Part shown: one piece after another, positions 6,068 through 11,515 of the stretch
How the letters are laid out: the number at the start of each line of letters is the position of its first letter
Position numbering within the stretch: position 1 is the stretch's first letter
Notes under the pieces: generated by a model
Seen by the model: only the letters and a program-made list of their open reading frames with translations
Database searches by the model: none
Told to the model about the DNA's origin: nothing
NCBI GenBank assembly: GCA_021772595.1
Contig: JAJFLS010000464.1
Span: 1-11,515, forward strand
Reading direction: 5' to 3'
Origin: Opitutales bacterium
Lineage (GTDB): Bacteria; Verrucomicrobiota; Verrucomicrobiia; Opitutales; Opitutaceae
Length of the DNA stretch: 11,515 nt
Translations under genes and position numbers: made by a program

Positions 6068-9000
6068 ATGATCAATCCCAATCTCGAAGAAGACATCGCC
6101 CTCAAGCGATTCGTATCCATCTCCCGCGAAAAGAAACTGGACTACGACTGGCACAACGAGGAACGCGCCGCTGAAGACACCGAAAGCTCGAAGATTCACG
6201 TCGTTACTCACGAAGGCGAGGCCACCTTCGACCAGAACGAGATTATGGACACAATTGGCAATGCTTTGGCCAACGTGTTGCTTTCCAAGAACGAGAAGGA
6301 TATATTCACCGAAAAAAACCGGGACTGGGTGCAGGTCGTCGCCAAGCAGGTGTGCGAAAAGCTCGAAGAGAAGTCCGCTTCGACACGCGAAACGCGTTTC
6401 GGGTTGAGCGAAGTGTACGACATCATCGAGCGCACTCTAGTCGAGAACGACGCATACGACGTAGCGAAAAGCATGCTCATGAACCGCCAACGCAAGCTAG
6501 CTTCCGATCACAACCTCGGCCTCAAGACCTTGCGTCTCATCCGACGCAATGGGCAGGTCGTTCCTTGGAAGGAACAGAAGATCGAGATCGCCGTTCGCAA
6601 AGCATTCCTCTCCTTGGAATTCAATTCGGAGCCCGCAGTCGCCGTCGCCCGAGGCATCACCGAACACCTCGAAGCCACCGGACAAGCCTTCGTTCAAATG
6701 GAGGAAGTACAGGACCTGGTCCAAGAAGAGCTCATGCGCCAAGGCCACTATAAAGTGGCGGCCCATTACGTGCTCTACCGCTCCGAGCGCCGCAAGATGC
6801 GAGAAGCCGAAGCCCAGCACGGCGTCGACACCCCCGAGCAAAACTCCATGGTCGTCGTCAAAAACGACGATGGCACGACCTTCTTCTGGGACGGCGTCGA
6901 TCTCAAGAAGCGTATCGACTTCGCAATGATCGGACTCGACCTCTGCCTCACAGCCGAGGAAATCGAAGCCGAGCTCCGCCGCTCAATCTTCGACGAGATC
7001 AGCGAAGACGGTCTCCAGAAGACCATTACGCTCAACGCACGCACGCTCATCGAGCAAGACGCGGACTTCGCCAAGTTCGCCGCCCGTATTCAGCTTACCT
7101 ACATCTACGAGGAAGTGCTCGGATGGAGCATCGTTAAAGACGGCGTTGGCGATCTGAAGCGTTTCCATCAGAAGAAATTCAAGGAATACGTCCGCTACGG
7201 CATCAAAATCGGCCGCCTCAACGCCAAGATCAAAGACTACGACATCGACAAGCTCTCCCGGACCCTCGACCCCTCCGCAGACCTCGAGTTTGACTACCTC
7301 GGCGTGCAGACCATGTACGACCGCTACCTCATCATCGACAAAACCAAAGGCCTCGCCAACTCCAAGCGCATCGAGACGCCCCAATTCTTCTGGATGCGCG
7401 TCGCCATGGGGCTCTTCGTCGCGGAAGACGAAAAAGAAGTTAAGGCCAAATCCCTCTACAAGCTCTACAAGAGCCGCCGCTTCTGCTCCTCCACTCCCAC
7501 CCTCTTCAACTCCGGCACCTGCCACTCGCAGCTCTCGTCCTGCTATCTCTACTACGTCGATGATTCCATCGAAGGCATCATGCAGCGCGGCATCGCCGAA
7601 AACGCCTACCTCTCCAAATGGGCAGGCGGCCTAGGCGGCAGCTGGACCGCCGTCCGCGGCACCGGCAGCTACATCTCCGGCACCAACGGCGAAAGCCAAG
7701 GCATCGTCCCCTTCCTCAAACTCCACAACGACCTCCTCATCGCGGTCAACCAAGGCGGCAAGCGACGCGGCTCCGGCTGCGCGTATCTGGAAACCTGGCA
7801 CAACGATCTCTACGACTTCCTCGAACTGCGCAAGAACACCGGCGACGACCGCCGACGCTGCCATGACATGAACACCGCGAACTGGATTCCCGACCTGTTC
7901 ATGAAGCGCATGGAAGAGCGCGGCGAATGGAGCTTCTTCCGCTCCAGCGAAGCGCCCGATCTCCACGACAGTTACGGCAAGGACTTCGAAGAAAAGTACA
8001 CCGCCTACGAAGCCAAAGCCGCCGCCGGCGAAATGTGGTCCAAGACCGTTCCCGCCATCGAAGTCTGGAAGAGCATGCTCCGCATGATCTTCGAAACCGG
8101 CCACCCCTGGATCACTTTCAAAGACCCTTGCAACGTGCGCTCCCCGCAGGACCACGTCGGCGTCATCCACTCGTCCAACCTCTGCACCGAGATCACGCTC
8201 AACACCAGCAACGACGAAACCGCCGTTTGCAATCTCGGCAGCGTCGTCCTCGACCAGCACCTGGACAAAGACGGCGAGCTCGACCACAAGAAGCTCCGCG
8301 AGACCATCCAAACCGCGATCCGGGCGCTCGACAACGTGATCGATATCAACTTCTACCCGACCGAAGCCGCCAAGCGCTCCAACCAGGCCCACCGCCCGAT
8401 CGGACTCGGCGTCATGGGGCTGCAAAACGCCCTCTACATCCGAGACACCGCATTCGCCTCCCAGGAAGCCGTCGAGTTCAACGACGAAGCCATGGAAGCG
8501 ATCGCCTACTACGCCATCGAAGCCTCCAGCGACCTCGCCGCCGAGCGCGGCGCCTACGGCAGCTACAAAGGCTCCAAATGGGATCGCGGACTCCTCCCGC
8601 AAGACACGCTCGACCTCCTCGAAGACGAACGCGGCCAGCCCGTCGACGTCCCGCGCGGCGGCAAGATGGACTGGGCCCCCGTTCGCAAGAAGATCGCCAA
8701 GCACGGCATGCGCAACTCCAACGTCATGGCCATCGCGCCGACCGCGACGATCTCGAATATCACCGGCACCTCCCCCTGCATCGAGCCCTCGTACAAGAAT
8801 CTCTTCGTCAAGAGCAACCTCTCCGGCGAGTTCACCATCCTAAACCAGTACCTCGTCCGCGACCTCAAAGCCCGCGGCCTCTGGAACACGGACATGCTGA
8901 ACAACTTGAAGTACTTCGACGGCGAGCTCGACGAGATCGAACAAGTCCCCGAAGACCTCAAGCTCAAGTACAAGACCGCCTTCGCCGTCGACTACTCGTG

Positions 9001-9271
9001 GCTCGTATTGGCAGCCGCAAGACGCCAGAAATGGATCGACCAATCCCAATCGGTCAATCTCTTCCTAGCCACCGTCGACATGAAGACCCTCTCCCACATG
9101 TACCGCGCCGCCTGGAAGCACGGCCTCAAGACGACCTACTACCTCCGCACCCTAGGAGCCTCCAACATCGAGAAAGCCACCGTCGGAGCCAAGAAAGACC
9201 TCCGCGGCGTAGTAGCCACCTCCCAAGCCGCCACTTCCGAAGAACCGGAAGTTTGTGAAAGCTGTCAGTGA
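6068..9271 (+). CDS. nrdA: Class I ribonucleoside-diphosphate reductase large subunit with three ATP-cone-like segments
   Basis: 1067 residues, far longer than E. coli NrdA (761). The alpha subunit reduces ribonucleoside diphosphates using a radical generated by NrdB. After a charged N-terminus come three ATP-cone-like segments: a degenerate one at about 42-144, the best conserved at about 155-245 (RRNGQVVPWKEQKIE, then EEVQDLVQEEL), and one at about 261-352 that aligns with the single E. coli cone but has Gln where E. coli has His59. The catalytic core is complete: Cys492 (SSC, redox partner), Asn704, Cys706 and Glu708 (NLCTE, thiyl radical site), Cys721 (VCNLGS, redox partner), Tyr1024-Tyr1025 (radical relay), and a C-terminal Cys1063/Cys1066 pair that shuttles electrons from thioredoxin or glutaredoxin. 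The Cys492-Cys706 distance equals that of E. coli Cys225-Cys439. The ATG lacks a Shine-Dalgarno sequence. An intrinsic terminator follows the gene. Confidence 0.96.
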   Translation: MINPNLEEDIALKRFVSISREKKLDYDWHNEERAAEDTESSKIHVVTHEGEATFDQNEIMDTIGNALANVLLSKNEKDIFTEKNRDWVQVVAKQVCEKLEEKSASTRETRFGLSEVYDIIERTLVENDAYDVAKSMLMNRQRKLASDHNLGLKTLRLIRRNGQVVPWKEQKIEIAVRKAFLSLEFNSEPAVAVARGITEHLEATGQAFVQMEEVQDLVQEELMRQGHYKVAAHYVLYRSERRKMREAEAQHGVDTPEQNSMVVVKNDDGTTFFWDGVDLKKRIDFAMIGLDLCLTAEEIEAELRRSIFDEISEDGLQKTITLNARTLIEQDADFAKFAARIQLTYIYEEVLGWSIVKDGVGDLKRFHQKKFKEYVRYGIKIGRLNAKIKDYDIDKLSRTLDPSADLEFDYLGVQTMYDRYLIIDKTKGLANSKRIETPQFFWMRVAMGLFVAEDEKEVKAKSLYKLYKSRRFCSSTPTLFNSGTCHSQLSSCYLYYVDDSIEGIMQRGIAENAYLSKWAGGLGGSWTAVRGTGSYISGTNGESQGIVPFLKLHNDLLIAVNQGGKRRGSGCAYLETWHNDLYDFLELRKNTGDDRRRCHDMNTANWIPDLFMKRMEERGEWSFFRSSEAPDLHDSYGKDFEEKYTAYEAKAAAGEMWSKTVPAIEVWKSMLRMIFETGHPWITFKDPCNVRSPQDHVGVIHSSNLCTEITLNTSNDETAVCNLGSVVLDQHLDKDGELDHKKLRETIQTAIRALDNVIDINFYPTEAAKRSNQAHRPIGLGVMGLQNALYIRDTAFASQEAVEFNDEAMEAIAYYAIEASSDLAAERGAYGSYKGSKWDRGLLPQDTLDLLEDERGQPVDVPRGGKMDWAPVRKKIAKHGMRNSNVMAIAPTATISNITGTSPCIEPSYKNLFVKSNLSGEFTILNQYLVRDLKARGLWNTDMLNNLKYFDGELDEIEQVPEDLKLKYKTAFAVDYSWLVLAAARRQKWIDQSQSVNLFLATVDMKTLSHMYRAAWKHGLKTTYYLRTLGASNIEKATVGAKKDLRGVVATSQAATSEEPEVCESCQ

Positions 9272-9311
9272 GTAAGACCTATACATACAGGTAAAATTTG
9301 CCCCTTAAACC

Positions 9312-9345
9312 AATCCCTATATCAATTTTAGATATGGGGATTTTT
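9312..9345 (+). terminator. Intrinsic terminator after nrdA
   Basis: AATCCCTATATC (9312-9323) pairs with GATATGGGGATT (9331-9342) as a 12-bp stem containing one G-U wobble. The loop is 7 nt (AATTTTA), and a T-run follows immediately (9341-9345). It begins 40 bp after the nrdA stop and marks the end of the nrd operon and the border of the AT-rich gene that follows. Confidence 0.8.
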
Positions 9346-9380
9346 ACACTTCTTATCGTTTCAACGTTCAACTACACCTC

Positions 9381-11441
9381 ATGCCTAAATCCAGCTCTCA
9401 AAAACTAGGTGACGTTATAGCAGAAAACGACTCCGCAATGCTTGACACTGCGTTCTTCGAAACTCCCGACTACTTAGCGTTACTTGGGATTGTAGAATCA
9501 AGTATTATAGTTGGAAGAAGAGGAACAGGGAAAAGTGCTATTTTTTACAAACTCTCAAATCTTTGGAGTAACGATAAAAAATTGATATTGATTAATATTT
9601 CTCCCGAAGACCACCACCTAATCGGCATAAGACATTTTCTTTATAAATTTGACAAAAATCCACACATTGCACGAGCAGTTTCCAAAATATCCTGGCGCTA
9701 TGCCCTTATCAATGAAGTCGCAATCAAGCTTCAAAGCCACTATAAAGCTGACGGTCTTTCATCTACATTAACACTCCTCCGACATGTGCTCATATGGAGA
9801 AAACATGGCAACTGCCTATTTTCACGGTTACAAAGTCTACTCAAAGAAAAACTAACAGCTTCGGAATCGGATGATTTACTGCCATCAATTCTAGCAAGAG
9901 ATCTAGAAATTGATTCGCTTGAAGAAGAATTGAACATTCTTTTATCAAAACTAAAAATCAATGCCCGGATCCTAATAGATCGTCTTGATGAAGGTTACGA
10001 ACCAGGACCAATAAACGCAGCAATGGTTGGCGGTCTCGCAACGTCAACTATTACGTGCAACTTTGCGATTCATAACTTTCATAGCTACGTATTTATAAGA
10101 GACAATGTAGCGAGAGAACTAGCAACGCATGATCCAGACTATTCAAGAAATTTTGAAAGTAAAATACTCAGATTGCACTGGGACGAACAACAGCTTTTCT
10201 ACTTTATTTGTAAAAGATTAAGACTTGCATTTGGACTGACCGACGAACGGGATCTCAAAATTTGGGAAAAAGTCACCGCTCAGAATCTCCGCGGAAAGTC
10301 TGGATTTAGAAAATGCCTACAACTAACATTATACAGACCGAGAGACCTAATTGTCTTACTGAATAAAGCATTTTATCAATCGCAAAAAAACAATAGAATC
10401 CATATAGATAATTCAGATATCGAATTCTCCGCTCAAGACATTTCTTACAATAGAAAATTAGACCTAATAAAGGAATACGAGGCTTCACTTATCGGAATAG
10501 AATCATACATAGAGGTTTTCTCAAACGGTAAGGCAAATTTCGCTTATATTGATGCATGCAATAAGATAAGTCAGAAAATAAATGTTGAGGATATTTCTCC
10601 AGTTGAAAATCAACATTATAACATCATTGGCGAGACAGAGGGGGTCGTAAAACAACTTTATTCGGTCGGCTTCATTGGAATCAAGAACCCTCAGGGCAGT
10701 AGCTTCATTTTTTCACACGACGGGAAACAGCATGCACAGGATTTCAGAGAAGATACCGAACTTTTGATCCATCCTTGCTACTGGATGTCCCTCAACTTAC
10801 AAACTGATTTCTTCGACGAGAACCAGAGCCAAGAGATTCACGACGATTTAGATATTGAGGTAACAACAGAAACGACTGAGATCCGAAAAAAGCGGATCGG
10901 CCAGATACTCTCCGATTATGATAAAATTCCTGAAGGAATCAACGGGGCACCAGACTTCGAAGAATGGTGTGAGCAAGTGCCAAAGATCCTATTTGCGGGA
11001 GGCTTAGAGAACATAGAGCTTCATCCCAATAAAAATGCGACCCAAAGGAGGGATGTGGTTGGCACAAATACAGAATCAACCGATTTCTGGAAAAGAATAC
11101 TCAACGACTACCAAGCCAGACAAGTCATATTTGAAGTTAAGAATTTTAGTCATGATTTAGCAGCAGATGAATATCGCCAAATGAATTCTTATCTATGCAA
11201 AAGCTATGGACGTATAGGATTCATAATTACAAGAGCTCAGAAGGCAGACTTATTAAGAGACCGCGAATTGAGATGGATGAAAGAGATTTATTACGCTCAG
11301 AATAAATTGATTGTTAAAATCACAGGCAAGATGCTCTGTAGCCTACTATCTAAACAAAGAAGTCCACAGAAATTTCGAACAACAGAAACCAAGTTCAAAG
11401 GCTTACTTGATAGATATGAAAGACTCTATCTTTCTATCTAG
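9381..11441 (+). CDS. P-loop ATPase fused to PD-(D/E)XK-type nuclease, probable defence protein
   Basis: 686 residues. The N-terminal ATPase has Walker A GRRGTGKS at 45-52, a Walker B-like ILIDRLDE at 197-204, an FIRDN motif at 238-242, and YRPRDLI at 318-324 as in an AAA/STAND lid. It resembles proteins named 'P-loop ATPase, Sll1717 family'; this is recall, not a search result. A probable helical or winged-helix part follows (about 360-475, with LYSVGFIGI, FSHDG and IHPCYW), then an acidic linker (about 476-500). The C-terminal domain (about 525-650) has the pattern of a PD-(D/E)XK nuclease: Asp558 (RRDVV), Glu585-Val-Lys587 (FEVKN), and Gln600 before a YL helix, then GFIITR. No signal or membrane segment is apparent, so it is probably cytoplasmic. 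The gene is much richer in A/T and in AGA, ATA and TTA codons than its neighbours, indicating transfer. ATG 9381 is the only start-like codon in frame after a stop at 9306; it has no Shine-Dalgarno sequence. The defence role is inferred. Confidence 0.75.
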   Translation: MPKSSSQKLGDVIAENDSAMLDTAFFETPDYLALLGIVESSIIVGRRGTGKSAIFYKLSNLWSNDKKLILINISPEDHHLIGIRHFLYKFDKNPHIARAVSKISWRYALINEVAIKLQSHYKADGLSSTLTLLRHVLIWRKHGNCLFSRLQSLLKEKLTASESDDLLPSILARDLEIDSLEEELNILLSKLKINARILIDRLDEGYEPGPINAAMVGGLATSTITCNFAIHNFHSYVFIRDNVARELATHDPDYSRNFESKILRLHWDEQQLFYFICKRLRLAFGLTDERDLKIWEKVTAQNLRGKSGFRKCLQLTLYRPRDLIVLLNKAFYQSQKNNRIHIDNSDIEFSAQDISYNRKLDLIKEYEASLIGIESYIEVFSNGKANFAYIDACNKISQKINVEDISPVENQHYNIIGETEGVVKQLYSVGFIGIKNPQGSSFIFSHDGKQHAQDFREDTELLIHPCYWMSLNLQTDFFDENQSQEIHDDLDIEVTTETTEIRKKRIGQILSDYDKIPEGINGAPDFEEWCEQVPKILFAGGLENIELHPNKNATQRRDVVGTNTESTDFWKRILNDYQARQVIFEVKNFSHDLAADEYRQMNSYLCKSYGRIGFIITRAQKADLLRDRELRWMKEIYYAQNKLIVKITGKMLCSLLSKQRSPQKFRTTETKFKGLLDRYERLYLSI

Positions 11442-11470
11442 ACTGCCAAAAGGATCTGTGATCAATTTTC

Positions 11471-11515
11471 AGAGAGGCCAAATGCAATCACAAAAAGGCG
11501 TCAATACTCAATTAC
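11471..11515 (+). CDS. Possible start of a downstream gene, cut by the window edge
   Basis: ATG at 11482 opens a frame that reads MQSQKGVNTQL to the end of the window without a stop. A purine-rich AGAGAGG (11471-11477) sits four bases upstream and could be the ribosome binding site. It begins 40 bp after the ATPase-nuclease stop on the same strand, so it may be co-transcribed with it. Eleven residues are too few to name a family or even to prove that it is a gene. Confidence 0.3.

Noticed and set aside
7631..8704. Long reverse-strand open frame (357 codons) opposite nrdA
   Set aside because: It lies wholly within the nrdA core and exists because GC-rich codon bias removes stops on the other strand. 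Its protein is Val/Gly/Ala/Asp-rich with no domain, and nrdA is fully supported by catalytic residues.
7927..9258. Long forward open frame (443 codons) in another phase of nrdA
   Set aside because: The translation is extremely rich in Arg, Pro and Gln, typical of an out-of-frame reading of a GC-rich gene, with no recognisable motif.
9276..9291. Imperfect palindrome ACCTATACATACAGGT just after the nrdA stop
   Set aside because: Only 12 of 16 positions are symmetric, no second copy or consensus match was recognised, and the terminator just downstream explains the region better.
9381..11441. Transposase or integrase identity for the AT-rich gene
   Set aside because: No DDE triad arrangement, no tyrosine or serine recombinase motif and no terminal inverted repeats; the Walker A/B motifs and the FEVKN nuclease pattern fit better.

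Overview
The window reads as a chromosomal segment from a Gram-negative bacterium of the PVC group, most likely Verrucomicrobiota (Opitutae-like). This is inferred from three things: the tyrosine-less, Chlamydia-like class I ribonucleotide reductase, the DUF4340 plus AsmA-like envelope gene pair, and a GC-rich coding style with few Shine-Dalgarno sequences. No rRNA or taxonomic marker is present, so the assignment is tentative. All genes are on the + strand.

Bases 1-4511 hold two closely spaced genes. The first is the 3' part of a DUF4340-repeat protein whose start lies outside the window. The second, 17 bp later, is a 912-residue membrane-anchored AsmA/TamB-like protein that starts at TTG behind a good AAGGAG ribosome binding site. 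Both look like cell-envelope proteins.

Bases 4512-9271 are the deoxynucleotide-synthesis locus. A 341-bp regulatory region carries a candidate promoter overlapped by two NrdR-box-like palindromes centred 31 bp apart. It is followed by nrdB and then nrdA. NrdB has Glu as its first metal ligand and Leu at the position of the usual radical tyrosine, so it belongs with the tyrosine-less R2 proteins. NrdA has a complete set of catalytic cysteines and tyrosines and three consecutive ATP-cone-like segments at its N-terminus. The 129-bp nrdB-nrdA gap is filled by purine-rich and then pyrimidine-rich 7-nt repeats kept in one phase. A strong intrinsic terminator closes the operon.

Bases 9381-11441 are different: an AT-rich gene with different codon use, encoding a 686-residue fusion of a P-loop ATPase (Walker A, Walker B, RPRD motif) and a C-terminal PD-(D/E)XK-type nuclease domain. 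It looks horizontally acquired, and an anti-phage or other anti-foreign-DNA role is the best guess. A possible second gene of the same island begins at 11482 and runs off the end. This fusion gene and its unseen neighbour are the most likely place for an undescribed system.
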